Source: Limisphaerales bacterium (GTDB taxonomy: Bacteria; Verrucomicrobiota; Verrucomicrobiia; Limisphaerales; BOG-1460). From it: a stretch of 58,091 bases of DNA. This document shows, in pieces, positions 1 through 9,400 of the stretch (the stretch's first letter is position 1; every line of letters begins with the position of its first letter). The stretch is taken from NCBI GenBank assembly GCA_003159675.1, contig PLQC01000047.1, forward strand, positions 1-58,091. The letters run 5' to 3'. Below the pieces are notes generated by a model, which did no database searches, was not told the origin of the DNA, and worked only from the letters and a program-made list of their open reading frames with translations. The position numbers were made by a program, and so were the translations under genes.

Positions 1-4
1 GTGT

Positions 5-21
5 ATGGGGTGTTACCCTAC
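5..21 (-). promoter_or_regulatory. Palindromic operator copy A
   Basis: Read on the minus strand this is GTAGGGTAACACCCCAT, the same asymmetric form as the copies at 1496, 2537 and 26376. In those copies the ACCCCAT half faces the controlled gene, so this one should serve a minus-strand gene left of the window. Only four bases remain before the window edge, so no -10 element can be checked. Confidence 0.6.
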
Positions 22-67
22 CTTTCATATCAGGATAAAAAATAAGGGGGAGACGCTTGCCGGCGCT

Positions 68-85
68 ACGAGGTGTTCACCCCGT
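68..85 (-). promoter_or_regulatory. Palindromic operator copy B (degenerate) with -10-like element
   Basis: ACGAGGTGTTCACCCCGT keeps the 8-2-8 palindromic layout with one mismatch between arms. Reading left on the minus strand, a TTATTT hexamer lies at 40-45, the same offset seen at the other copies. The sequence that follows it (TTATTTTTTATCCTG) resembles the segment after copy G. It probably belongs to a tandem promoter for a gene beyond the left edge. Confidence 0.45.
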
Positions 86-169
86 CCCCGGGATCCCCAC
101 ACCGCTGCCGGCGGAATTCCCGGTCAAGGGCTTTTCCTTCAGTGGATTTGCTTTCATGCGTTCAAAGAA

Positions 170-1162
170 TCAGTCTGACGCAATCGCTTCGTGCGCAGAT
201 AACATGGCGCCCGCTTTCAAGTTTCTGGCGCGCGGGAAGGTGAACGCCGGAGCTTTCGACGCGAGGGCGAAACCGAATTCGAGCATCGTTTCGTTGCCGG
301 CTGGTTCCACCGGGATCGGCTCGAGAAGCAGGTTCACCGTAGTCGCCTTCAGGCCGCCCATGAGGTTCTGCCAAAAATTACTGCCCGCGTCCTTCCGTTT
401 CACCGACCCCACCGTAATATCCATTCTGGCCGGACCTGGCTTTCTTCGAAAAGTCAGGGTGTTGACTCGTGCAACACTTTCATTGCGGATCCGGATCGCG
501 CCGTCGAGATACCGGATGTCGTGGAGACCAATGGTCACGGGGCTCGGCCGTCCGCGGCCATTGAATCGCAGCCGGACCTCAGTCACGGTCGGAACGCGGC
601 CGGTCATCGTTCCCTCCACCTCGATGCTGACCCAGCCTGCCTCTTCGACGTTGATGGAACCGAGCTGATGGTTGAGCGAGCCGCCTTCCTCGAGCTCTCG
701 CTCGTGCCGGCGGATTTTCTCTGTGTGGTCAAAAACGTTTTGTTGATTGCCTTCGCCGGCGAACTCGAATTCGCAGGTCACCAGGAATGACGTGGCCGTG
801 AAGGACCGTGTGGCGGACACTATCCGCACGCGTTGCGTGTTGCCGGGACTCTTGACGACGAAAACCGGCTCCAGCGAGATTAGCGGCACGAAATACATGA
901 ATTCGGCAACCGGATTGCCTGGCGATTTGCCGCGACCATAGTCCAGGTGGAGGGTTGGCCCGGCCGATTCAGGCGCCATGTTGGCCCCGCGTTTGTCCGT
1001 GAGTGGAAACAATGGCGCGCCAGCCAGCCGTGAGGTCGGACTGGAATATCCAACCAGCAACAGTAAACCGAGCATGATCGCGGCGCAGCCCGGTGGCCTT
1101 GAGCCGCCTCCAACCCTGCAAGCCTCCGGCTTTGTCAGAGGTCGCCGGCTGGAGGTTTTCAT
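170..1162 (-). CDS. Hypothetical exported protein
   Basis: No family is recognised. The 330-residue reading starts at an ATG preceded by an AAGAAG-type ribosome site about 8 nt upstream. A longer frame to 1300 exists, but its extra N-terminus overlaps the upstream DUF3309 gene. A hydrophobic stretch at about residues 27-42 (AAIMLGLLLLVGYSS) after a basic start suggests a signal peptide or membrane anchor. The rest is soluble, rich in beta-type alternation, with no catalytic motif that I can identify. It follows DUF3309 on the same strand and may be cotranscribed from the operator at 1496, which would place it in the same stress regulon; that link is inference. Confidence 0.6.
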   Translation of the reverse strand: MKTSSRRPLTKPEACRVGGGSRPPGCAAIMLGLLLLVGYSSPTSRLAGAPLFPLTDKRGANMAPESAGPTLHLDYGRGKSPGNPVAEFMYFVPLISLEPVFVVKSPGNTQRVRIVSATRSFTATSFLVTCEFEFAGEGNQQNVFDHTEKIRRHERELEEGGSLNHQLGSINVEEAGWVSIEVEGTMTGRVPTVTEVRLRFNGRGRPSPVTIGLHDIRYLDGAIRIRNESVARVNTLTFRRKPGPARMDITVGSVKRKDAGSNFWQNLMGGLKATTVNLLLEPIPVEPAGNETMLEFGFALASKAPAFTFPRARNLKAGAMLSAHEAIASD

Positions 1163-1262
1163 CAACTGATTCTTCTTTTGTTGATCGCCTGCGATAACGT
1201 GCCCGGCATTTGATCCATTCGACTGCGAACCCTTGCCACCGATGGAGTACAGCCCACCCGCT

Positions 1263-1418
1263 TCAAATTCTGCCCAGCAGAAGCAGGATAACCAGAACAA
1301 CCAAAAGCAAGCCCAGTCCGCCGCTCGGGTAATAACCCCAACTCCGGCTGTGTGGCCACGTAGGAAGTGCGCCGATCAACATAAGAATGAGTAGAATCAA
1401 TAGAATAGTTCCCAACAT
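1263..1418 (-). CDS. DUF3309 family small membrane protein
   Basis: This is a 51-residue protein. It begins MLGTILLILLILMLIGALP, continues with a polar turn containing PHSRSWGYYPSGG, and ends in a second hydrophobic helix closed by LLLLGRI. This hairpin of two membrane helices around a W-x-x-S-x-x-W-G-Y motif is the DUF3309 pattern. A good ribosome site (AAAGGAAC) lies 6 nt before the ATG. The family's function is not known; members are common in soil and stress-tolerant bacteria. A palindromic operator at 1496-1512 with a TTATTC element at 1470-1475 lies directly upstream, so it is a likely member of the operator-defined regulon. Confidence 0.88.
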   Translation of the reverse strand: MLGTILLILLILMLIGALPTWPHSRSWGYYPSGGLGLLLVVLVILLLLGRI

Positions 1419-1495
1419 AATGTTCCTTTCAATGTGCGAATGTGGTTCGCTTGGTTATTCATGGAATGAGAATAATCCAAAAGCGTGTGGGCGCC

Positions 1496-1512
1496 ATGGG
1501 GTGTTACCCTAC
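1496..1512 (-). promoter_or_regulatory. Palindromic operator copy C, upstream of DUF3309 gene
   Basis: Toward the gene it reads GTAGGGTAACACCCCAT. A -10-like TTATTC (1470-1475) starts 21 nt past the palindrome, and the DUF3309 ATG is at 1418. The site overlaps the stop codon of the upstream membrane-protein gene. Confidence 0.75.
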
Positions 1513-2304
1513 CAAACATTTATGAATCCAGCCCTGGCGAGCACGCTGGGATGATTCAAGCAATCGAATGGCGAGTTTCAGGCCGGCCGCCGGCGGTGGC
1601 GCGGCGAAGATGTGGCGCAAGGCCAGGTGGGTGGGGAGAAAGGCGCCGAGCCACAGCACGCCAAGCCACAGGATGACATAAAGATTTTGGTTGACCCAGT
1701 GTTGCGGCTGCCGGTCGTTGAATCCGTAAATGTAATTGAGGTTGATGGGGATGTTGGGGTTGGCCAGGTGGGCGCCCGCGGGCGGGGTAAAAAGGTAGCA
1801 GACGAGCACCAACCCTGCGGCCAGGCCGGTCCAGGCAGACAATGCCCGTTTATCGTAGCCCAGGCGGACCAGGAGCCAGACGAGCAGCAAGGGCAGCCAT
1901 CCATGAAAAAGCGAAAGCCCGCGAGTGAAAAGCGGAAGTCCGGGTTCGAACATGTAACCGGTCAGGCTCAGAAGGTGAATCCCCAGAAGGTTGCCGCCGA
2001 AGTCCGCAAGCCAGAGGCATTGCGGAAGCAGAATGCCCACGGAGCACATGCTGATGAGCAGGGAGCTTTCCAACCACATGCCCGCCACCGTGAGAAGGAG
2101 GGCGGCATCACAGAACCATAAAAAATTGGCGGGCCCATAGGTGTTCAAATAAATCGGAACGAGAACGGCGAGAAAGACGGTCCCGGCCACTTTGGCGGCC
2201 AGTGGAATTTTGTAGTGGGACATTTTCAAACCGCTTGGCGCGTCATGAAAGCCCCGGTCTTTGTGATTGAGCCGCTTTTCAACCAGGCTGCCGTTACTCA
2301 TCAC
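1504..2304 (-). CDS. Multi-pass membrane protein, unknown function
   Basis: The frame encodes up to 266 residues. An alternative start at MSHYKIP (2223) would give 239; neither has a strong ribosome site. At least six hydrophobic segments are visible, starting with LAAKVAGTVFLAVLVPIYL and including one near WLPLLLVWLLVRLGY and one near LYVILWLGVLWLGAFLP. A conserved-looking loop holds the phrase INLNYIYG. I cannot name the family or a substrate. It lies 9 nt downstream of the small lipoprotein gene and is probably cotranscribed with it from the operator at 2537, consistent with an envelope role. Confidence 0.7.
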   Translation of the reverse strand: MMSNGSLVEKRLNHKDRGFHDAPSGLKMSHYKIPLAAKVAGTVFLAVLVPIYLNTYGPANFLWFCDAALLLTVAGMWLESSLLISMCSVGILLPQCLWLADFGGNLLGIHLLSLTGYMFEPGLPLFTRGLSLFHGWLPLLLVWLLVRLGYDKRALSAWTGLAAGLVLVCYLFTPPAGAHLANPNIPINLNYIYGFNDRQPQHWVNQNLYVILWLGVLWLGAFLPTHLALRHIFAAPPPAAGLKLAIRLLESSQRARQGWIHKCLVG

Positions 2305-2313
2305 GAACGCGAA

Positions 2314-2481
2314 CTACCGCACGATGACTTCCGGCGGGCGCACTACGACTGCCGGAGGTCCTACTATGACTTCGGGATGTCTTTCGTATCTCGCGTGCCC
2401 GTGCCGTTCGCCTTCCGGAACAATACATCCGGTAGTGGTGATGAGGGCGATAATGCCGGTTAAAAACAGGACTCTTTTCAT
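2314..2481 (-). CDS. Small lipoprotein with Pro-Val-rich tail
   Basis: This 55-residue protein starts MKRVLFLTGIIALITTTGC, a lipoprotein signal peptide whose lipobox T-T-G-C puts the lipidated Cys at residue 19. The mature part is short, with a His/Arg-rich turn followed by two near-identical segments (PEVIVGPPAVVV and RPPEVIVR). Similar tiny lipoproteins with Pro-rich tails occur near stress genes in proteobacteria and Verrucomicrobiota; the function is unknown. The gene sits about 55 nt downstream of palindromic operator copy D and is followed after 9 nt by a membrane-protein gene, so the pair probably forms an operon. Confidence 0.72.
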   Translation of the reverse strand: MKRVLFLTGIIALITTTGCIVPEGERHGHARYERHPEVIVGPPAVVVRPPEVIVR

Positions 2482-2536
2482 ATTCAGTTTGGGTCGCTTT
2501 CTGGAGTGACGTTACGTGATGGGCAGGGACTTCTCT

Positions 2537-2553
2537 ATGGGGTATAACCCTAC
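2537..2553 (-). promoter_or_regulatory. Palindromic operator copy D, upstream of the lipoprotein gene
   Basis: Toward the gene it reads GTAGGGTTATACCCCAT. A TAACGT hexamer at 2509-2514 begins 23 nt past the palindrome, the same offset and nearly the same sequence (TARCGT) as at copy J before the BON gene. Confidence 0.75.
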
Positions 2554-2654
2554 CTCCTATATGCGGTGTCCGCGTTGCAGACGCAGGTGGGCACGCTGGA
2601 GCGTCTGCAAGCCGAGACCGCCGCCGAGTTGGCTGCCTTACTCCCCGCCGGGGC

Positions 2655-4616
2655 TCATTCAGATTTGGGTTGGGGCGGCTTCATAGGCGTCAGCGCTGCC
2701 AAAATGGCCTTTTGCACCGTCGGATTGGAAAGATTTCCCAAGTGACCGCCTTGCGCGAAGACCGTCAATTGTTCCGGGGCAAAAGTGGCGTGGAGCCAGG
2801 CCAGGTCTTCGTCCGTCAGGAGAAAATCATTTTGATTGACGATGATGCGGATGTCGGGGTTGGCGCGCAGACCGGCGTCATACGTCCGTAAATCACCGGC
2901 TTTTTCCAGCGTTTCCGCCGCCGGCGAGGCCATGCCTCGGGCCTGATAATACGGAATCGCAAACTTCTCAAAATAATCCTGGTAGGAATACTTAAGAATT
3001 TCCTGATACACGGGGGTGCGCCTGAAATTCCTGATCCGATGTTGCAGGACTCCCTCATTATTTCGCCGCTGACTGCTGTAAATAATATCCCGCAGCATGA
3101 ATCGAAACGTCATTCCGATGAGAAACTTGGATTCGATGGCGCTGAACGGCAGGGAGGATCGCGGCGTGAGTGAGAGTTTGCTCAAGGCGGCCACCTTGAG
3201 AAAGGTGTTTTCGATGTCGTCGGCTCGTTCCGCGTCCGGCCAGTTCAGGGGCGCCCGGTAAAATTCATCCAGCTTGGAAATCCCATACGCCATTCGGACG
3301 GGTGTATTGATGGCGACGATTCGGTCAAATTTAATCAACGGCAACTGATTCGTCGGTTCGGTGGCCGCGACGAACAGAGATTGGAATGCGCCCATGGAAT
3401 AACCCATCAGCGCTTTGTTGCCCACCCGGTCTGGATACAACGTATTCAAGCGGTGATCAATCTCGGTGAGAGCAACGTGCAAGTCGTGACCATCCACCGG
3501 CAGATAAGCCGGCATTGCCGCAGTCGAAGCGTGTTCCATGAACTCGGAGTTGAAAGGGCTGCTGACGCACACGGCGGAGAAGCCATTTTTGTAAACCAAC
3601 TCGGCCAGCGCCAGGGAGGGTTCGGCCAGACGATGCGAACCCAGCCCGGGAACGATATAGACCACGTTCGCCTTTCCCGGTTGCAACCAAAACGTAAATT
3701 TTAATTTCCGACCCGTTGCCGGAATCAAAACCGACCGGGTCTTGCCCCGATCCGGGAATTCAGGGTCTTTGAAGGTGAAGAAGACGGATTCGAGGGTTTC
3801 CAGCGAGGCTTTGTCTTGTTTTCCCTTCACTTGGAAATTCGCCACCCGGTTGGCTCGCGCGAACGTCCAGGCGTATTGAATCTCGGAATACGGGTCCATT
3901 TCGGCCTGGCTGAAGCGCACATATTCATCCACGGAGTCGGCGAGATCATTATACATGACCGCGTAGGTGAAATAGGTGTAGGGGCCGAGATAGGTCAGCG
4001 GATCGTTCGCGACGAATTTGTAGGGAGCGATATAGATTAACGGATTGGCCGCCGTGTCAGCGGCCAGGCCAATGGTATCCCGTTCATTGCTCGGTCCAAA
4101 AATCGGCAGCATCAGGAAGCAGGCAGGCTTCCAGCCCCACTGGCCGAACGTCTGGCCAAAATCCGCGTCCGATTTCGGAATCTTCCATTTGGTCCCCACG
4201 TCGAAGAACCCGCCCACCCCGACGGTGGTATTGCAAACGAACCGGTAGGATTCATCGCGGGCGCCGCTCCACTTTCCCTGGAGCAGATTGTTGATCAATC
4301 GTCCCGGGTAAGTAAGGTTCTTGCCAAAATTTCCGATTCCGGTTCGGACCGGTTTCACGACGACAAACCGATAAACTTTGCTCGTCGGCTTGACGGCATC
4401 GGTCATAAGCCCCTTGTTGAAGGCCCACATCACCCGATTCACCGGTTCGATGGGGTCGGGGACGGATTTGGGGAGAACAACGGTCTCCGCTGCGGGCGGC
4501 CTCGTGAAGCCAACGGCCGGCTCCTGCCCGTGCGCGAATGGCGAGAGGCACAACGACAGGAACACCAGCACCGCCAGCTCCGAACTTCGAATTCTCCGGC
4601 CCGGTTGGTTTTTCAA
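2655..4616 (-). CDS. MlaA/VacJ domain fused to alpha/beta hydrolase
   Basis: The chosen start is TTG at 4616, which has an AGAAAGG site 8 nt upstream and opens directly into a signal peptide (LAVLVFLSLCLSPFAHG); this gives 653 residues. Residues about 50-260 match MlaA, the outer-membrane partner of the Mla phospholipid-trafficking system (DPIEPVNRVMWAFN, LINNLLQGKW, FGQTFGQWG). The C-terminal half is an alpha/beta hydrolase: a PGLGSH oxyanion-type turn, nucleophile elbow GYSMGA near residue 404, an Asp in IVNQNDFLL and a late His in AQGGHLGN. MlaA proteins are normally about 250-residue lipoproteins. Here no proper lipobox is seen and a hydrolase is appended, suggesting lipid removal coupled to hydrolysis. 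Operator copy E lies about 300 nt upstream. Confidence 0.8.
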   Translation of the reverse strand: MKNQPGRRIRSSELAVLVFLSLCLSPFAHGQEPAVGFTRPPAAETVVLPKSVPDPIEPVNRVMWAFNKGLMTDAVKPTSKVYRFVVVKPVRTGIGNFGKNLTYPGRLINNLLQGKWSGARDESYRFVCNTTVGVGGFFDVGTKWKIPKSDADFGQTFGQWGWKPACFLMLPIFGPSNERDTIGLAADTAANPLIYIAPYKFVANDPLTYLGPYTYFTYAVMYNDLADSVDEYVRFSQAEMDPYSEIQYAWTFARANRVANFQVKGKQDKASLETLESVFFTFKDPEFPDRGKTRSVLIPATGRKLKFTFWLQPGKANVVYIVPGLGSHRLAEPSLALAELVYKNGFSAVCVSSPFNSEFMEHASTAAMPAYLPVDGHDLHVALTEIDHRLNTLYPDRVGNKALMGYSMGAFQSLFVAATEPTNQLPLIKFDRIVAINTPVRMAYGISKLDEFYRAPLNWPDAERADDIENTFLKVAALSKLSLTPRSSLPFSAIESKFLIGMTFRFMLRDIIYSSQRRNNEGVLQHRIRNFRRTPVYQEILKYSYQDYFEKFAIPYYQARGMASPAAETLEKAGDLRTYDAGLRANPDIRIIVNQNDFLLTDEDLAWLHATFAPEQLTVFAQGGHLGNLSNPTVQKAILAALTPMKPPQPKSE

Positions 4617-4914
4617 GTCGCTCGCCTTTCTGGCTTTGAGGTGAGAATCATTGCGGCTCGGGCGTCCAACGCAAGGCGCGCATCGAGTCCTTGCCGACAA
4701 CCTGGTTTCACATGGATGCAGCATACCTTCGCGGCCATCTCGACAGGACGATGCCGAATCTCAATTGGTTTGGCCACCGCTTCCCTCCAATCGATTTGGA
4801 TTCCGGCTCGGTTCGAGTTCGGCGTCAGCGGTTGTGAGGCTGCCGACTGCCGGCTACGGAGGAATCGTTGTTCTGCCACGGCCGGAAGTAAGCACGAAAA
4901 ACCGGGTGGTACCT
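4617..4914. other. Intergenic leader of the MlaA-hydrolase gene
   Basis: About 300 bases between operator copy E and the chosen TTG start. The hydrolase frame stays open to 4724, so the start could lie further upstream. A TTACTT element lies at 4886-4891. No other gene is supported here. Confidence 0.4.
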
Positions 4915-4932
4915 ATGGGGTGTTTACCCCAT
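4915..4932 (-). promoter_or_regulatory. Palindromic operator copy E
   Basis: ATGGGGTGTTTACCCCAT is nearly a perfect 8-2-8 palindrome. It sits just after the end of the adenylate cyclase gene and faces the MlaA-hydrolase gene. The downstream hexamer is TTACTT at 4886-4891. Confidence 0.72.
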
Positions 4933-4938
4933 CCAAGG

Positions 4939-6018
4939 TCATGTCCGTTTGTCGAGCCAGTAGGCAGAAAAAGGGTCGTGTCCCTTGACGTCAATGCTGT
5001 GCTTCGGTTCAAAATGATATTTGTGTTTCAACCGTTCGTAGGTCGATTCGGCGATTTGAATTTTTCCCGCTTCGCCCGTTGCTTCCAGGCAGCAGGCGAG
5101 GTTGACGGTTTCACCCCAAAGGTCGTAGGCGAATCTCCTGCATCCAATGACACCCGCGACGACCGGGCCGGTGCAAATGCCAATCCGGAGACGGACGGAG
5201 GTGTTATACTGCTGGTTGAGTCGCTCAATCTCTTCCCGCAGATTGATCGCCAGTTCGGCGCTCGCTTCGGCATGGTCGGGCCGGGGAAAAGAAATGCCGC
5301 CAGCCACCATGTAAGCGTCGCCGATGGTTTTAATTGTTTCTAGGCCGTGCTTTTCCGCCAAAAGATCAAAAGCAGAAAAAATCTCGTTCAATAACTGGAC
5401 GATCTGCTCCGGACCGATGTGGGCTGACAGTGAGGTGAAGCCGACCAGGTCCGCCAGCAGCACCGTGACATCGGGATAGCTGTCGGCGATGTTTGTCTCC
5501 CCATTTTTCATCCGTTCAGCGATGGGTTTGGGGAGAATGCTCAGCAGCAACTGTTCGGACTTCTCCTGTTCGACCTGAAGCTGGTCATGGAGCTGTTTGG
5601 CGTAAACGGCGTTGTCCACCCGCAGGATCACGTCTTGAATATCAATCGGTTTAGTCAAAAAATCGTTCGCGCCGGCTTGAATGCCCATCAGCCGTTCCTT
5701 GCGTTCGGATAGCGCGGTCGCCATCAAGATGGGAATGTGCGCCGTCTTGGAATCTTTTTTCAACCGGCGGCAGACTTCGAAGCCGTCCATCTTGGGCATC
5801 ATCAGGTCGAGCAGGATGACGTCGGGCGGACGGCCGGCAACTTTCTCCAGCGCCTGCAAACCATTTTCGGCCTCCGCAATTTCATAGCCGCGCGCTTCCA
5901 ATGGGTCTCGCAGCAGACTGCGGTTTTGCTCTTCGTCGTCCACCACCAGCACGAATCCCCGGTCTGGCGCCGGCTGGGTGGCAGCGGGCTTCAGGTTTTG
6001 GGTTTCACTTTGCATCAT
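4939..6018 (-). CDS. Response regulator receiver fused to class III adenylate cyclase
   Basis: The start at 6018 is preceded by GGAGAGGAC. Residues about 20-140 form a receiver domain with the acidic pair VVDDEE and the phosphoacceptor Asp near residue 71 (ILLDLMMPKMDG). After a coiled linker comes a class III cyclase domain (about 185-345): metal-binding Asp residues in LADLVGFTSL and TIGDAYM, substrate Lys in ETIKTIGD and Asp in YDLWGETVN, the K/D pair that selects ATP over GTP. The predicted product is cAMP, made under control of receiver phosphorylation. It is the last gene of the phosphorelay operon, 16 nt after the preceding single receiver, so a kinase of this operon is the likely phosphodonor. 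Confidence 0.9.
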   Translation of the reverse strand: MMQSETQNLKPAATQPAPDRGFVLVVDDEEQNRSLLRDPLEARGYEIAEAENGLQALEKVAGRPPDVILLDLMMPKMDGFEVCRRLKKDSKTAHIPILMATALSERKERLMGIQAGANDFLTKPIDIQDVILRVDNAVYAKQLHDQLQVEQEKSEQLLLSILPKPIAERMKNGETNIADSYPDVTVLLADLVGFTSLSAHIGPEQIVQLLNEIFSAFDLLAEKHGLETIKTIGDAYMVAGGISFPRPDHAEASAELAINLREEIERLNQQYNTSVRLRIGICTGPVVAGVIGCRRFAYDLWGETVNLACCLEATGEAGKIQIAESTYERLKHKYHFEPKHSIDVKGHDPFSAYWLDKRT

Positions 6019-6034
6019 TGTCCTCTCCAAGGAA

Positions 6035-6430
6035 TTATTTGTTTGTCTGGCGCACATTTGCCGACGCGATGAATTTGGTTACGGTTGCCACGAATGTCCG
6101 GGTGTCAATCGGCTTGGTCAGATAGCCATCGCAGCCCGCGTTCAGCGCGATTTGCTCGTCGCCCCTCATCGCGTGGGCCGTGAGACCGACCACGGTGAGG
6201 TGGCGCGTCACCGGATCGGCTTTGAGTTTTTTGGCCGCGGACAGGCCATCCATGTCGGGCAGACTGAAATCCATCAGCACCAGGTCCGGCAAAAGCTCGC
6301 GCGCCATCCGCAGCCCTTCTTCAGCCGTCTGCGCCGAATGAACGATGAAGCCGTTCGCCTCCAACAAGTCGGCGGCCAGCTCAAGGTTCAACGGGTTGTC
6401 CTCGATGATGAGAATTTTGTTGCCGGTCAT
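6035..6430 (-). CDS. Single-domain response regulator (DivK/CheY-like)
   Basis: The 131-residue protein is a lone receiver: IIEDNP acidic pocket, phosphoacceptor Asp in VLMDFSLPDMDG, switch Thr in VGLTAHAM and Lys in YLTKPID. There is no output domain, so it probably passes phosphate on or acts by protein contact, like DivK or the CpdR/SpoOF type. Its ATG overlaps the stop of the upstream hybrid kinase gene (ATGA), which implies coupled translation and suggests that kinase as its donor. The cyclase gene follows 16 nt later. Confidence 0.9.
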   Translation of the reverse strand: MTGNKILIIEDNPLNLELAADLLEANGFIVHSAQTAEEGLRMARELLPDLVLMDFSLPDMDGLSAAKKLKADPVTRHLTVVGLTAHAMRGDEQIALNAGCDGYLTKPIDTRTFVATVTKFIASANVRQTNK

Positions 6431-9400
6431 AAGTTCGCTCCCGCTGCAACCGCCTTATCACTCAACGCACCCAGGCGTTCCAATTCGGCGAGCAGACTTC
6501 CCCGTTCCGCTTTGGAGGTAATCGCCTGCACATGACCGGCCAAGCGTTGTCGCTCTTCTTCATTAAGCACGGTGCCGGTGTTGATCAGAATGGGAATGTT
6601 TTTCGTGCGAGGGTGCGCGCGAAGTTGTTCGACGATCTGAACTCCATTGAAGTCGGGCATGTTGAAATCCAGAATGATGACTTCGGGAAGATACTTCGTG
6701 GCGAACTCCACGCCGCTCCGACCCTCCGAAGTCCGCAGAACGCTAAAACCTTTTTGCAGCAGAGTTGTCGTCAGCAATTCCAAAATGGCCGGCTCGTCAT
6801 CAATGACCAGAACTGTTTTGAGTTCTTTGCCGATGGTTTTGTCGGATTGGCGGATAGCGTCCACCAGGCGGGAACTCGTCCGCTCCGAAACAGAACCTTC
6901 CTTGCCCAATAAGCTGAACGCCAGCCCGCCATTCCCGTCCTCCGAAACGATCACCTGCGGCATTGCGGCCGGGATGCATGAGCGGCACTTGTGTTGTATG
7001 AGCGTGTCCGAAAAATCGGATTTGGGTTGTTCCGGCGGCTGGCCTGCGTTGCCCGGCCAGTCGCCCGTGCTGCCCATTTTCCGGTCAATCACCACGGCAT
7101 AGGGCCGCCGGGCTTTTAACGCCGCAATCATCGCCGCAGTTTCGGAAACCACCGCAACGTCGTAACCCACACCCGTCAGGTAATGGCAAATCAGTTGCTG
7201 ATGGGAGTCATCATTCGTCACGACTAAAACCAATGGACGGATGGTGTCGTCGCGCGGGTCCGGCTTGTCGGTCAGTTGTGTCGGCCGGGCTTCGGCCTTT
7301 GGAAGCGGAAGCAGGAACGTGAAGGTGCTGCCTTTGCCTTCGACGCCTTCACTCTCCACCCAGATGCGTCCGCCGTGCATTTCGACAAGTCGTTTGGTCA
7401 ATGCCAATCCCAAGCCAGTGCCTTGCTGCTGCCGGCCGTAGGAGGAGTCCACTTGTTCGAACTCTTTGAAAACGCGCTCCTGGTCACTCACCCCAATGCC
7501 AATGCCCGTGTCAGTAACGGCTACCAGCAAGTACTCGCCCGCCGGACTCGAATCGGCGCTGGTTGCGTTTTGGATGGCAGCGGTCACAAAAACGTTCCCG
7601 CCGTCCGGTGTGAACTTGATCGCGTTGCTGAGCAGGTTATACATGACCTGCTTGAACTTCGCTTCATCAGCGAACAGCGATGGCAGGTCCGGGGCCGCCT
7701 CGAACTCGAGGCTGATATGTTTTTTGTTGGCCAGCGTTTTGACGATGGTTTGCACCTCCGACAACGCTGTGGCGACGCTGAACGTGTTGCGCATCAGTTC
7801 CACGCGTCCGGCCTCCACCTTGGCCAGATCGAGGATATCGTTGATGAGCTGGAGCAGGTGGCGTCCGCTGTTGAGAATGTTGTTGCTGTATTTGAGTTGA
7901 CGGTCGTTCAGGTCGCCAAACGTTCTGTCGGTGAGGATTTCCGAAAAGCCGATGATGGCGTTGAGCGGCGTGCGCAACTCGTGGCTCATATTGGCGAGGA
8001 ACTGGCTCTTGGCGAGATTCGCGGATTCGGCGGCATCCTTGGTATGCTGGATGGCGACTTCGGCCTGCCGGCGTTGCGTGATGTCCAAAAAAATGCCGTC
8101 GGCACACATGATTCCCTCGCCTAGGCGCGTGGTGAGCGCGCGGTTGTGCAACCAAATCCACCCGCCGTCTTTCCGGCAGATGCGGTATTCCACGTCGAAC
8201 TTTTCGCCATCGGAAAAAAGTTTCTGATAAGCCTGCCCCACGCGCGCCGCGTCTTCAGGATGAATCCGATTCAGCCACAGTTGTTCTCCGAGGAGTTCTT
8301 CAGAACTGTAACCCAGCACCTTGACGGCGTTGCCGCTGATATAAATCAGGTCCTGGTTTGAATCGGCCGTCCAGACCACATCCGGGATATGATCAATGAG
8401 CGAACGATATTTTTCCTCGCTCGCGCGCAAGGCTTGCTCGGATTGTTTGCGCTGCGTGATATCCTGAATCACCGCCTGAAACTGCCGCGTGTCGCCTTTT
8501 TCCTGAAACAGGCGCCGGACCCGGTATTGATGCCATACCACCTGATTGTCCGGCGAATGCAGGCGGTGGTCGAATGAAACCACCGGTTCATCCGCCGGCA
8601 GTGAGTTGATATAGCTTAATGGAACGGCGGCATCCTCTTCGGAAAGGGTTTGAAAAAAATGTGTGCCGATCAGTTCATCACTACGTTTGCCATGGAAGCG
8701 ACAGAACGCTTCATTGACAAAAGTGAGCAGGCCGTCCGGCGTGAACCGGCAAATCAAATCTGTCTGGTCTTCCACCACCGCGCGGAAACGTTTTTCACTC
8801 TCCGACACCGCGCGTTCCGCGGCGCGGCGTTCGGCGGCGGCGGCGGCCAGCAGCATATTGGTGACCGCCAGAATCCCGATATAACTGCCGATCAGCATCA
8901 GGCTATCCTTCTCGGCATTCGTGACGAACGGCCCGGTTCCGTGAAGAAGTGAGAAGATGGCCAGCGCCGACACCAGCAACGTTCCGGCGGTTGCGCCGCG
9001 CTGGCCAAATCGCAGCGCACCCCAGACGAGAAAGGGAAAAGGCAGGTAGGCCAGCGGATAATTTTGAATCCCATAGACAAACCAGGAGTTGAAAGAAATC
9101 AGCGTGCCGCCCACCAACCCTGCGCCGCAGATGACCGCTTCGGCAATCAGCCTGGCATTCCAGCGGGTGGCCGATGGCGTCGCCCAAGTGATAATGAACG
9201 GCGCGACCACCAGCCCGGCCAGCGCATTGGGCACCCACCACACCAGGGTGGTGGCAAATAAATCGTCCCACGCCACCCCGCCGCTGTAGGCGAGGCTCAC
9301 GACATTGAACGCCGCATTGACCGTCGTGCCCAGAAAACACGCCAGCCCGATGTAGCTGGTTACATCGCGTGTGCGCTCCATGGCATTGTCGAAGGCGCTG

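Noticed and set aside
6800-7100. A possible frameshift in the C-terminal part of the MASE1 kinase, because the first receiver looks incomplete
   Set aside because: The frame is continuous to an intact final receiver; the middle domain seems naturally degenerate and not frameshifted.
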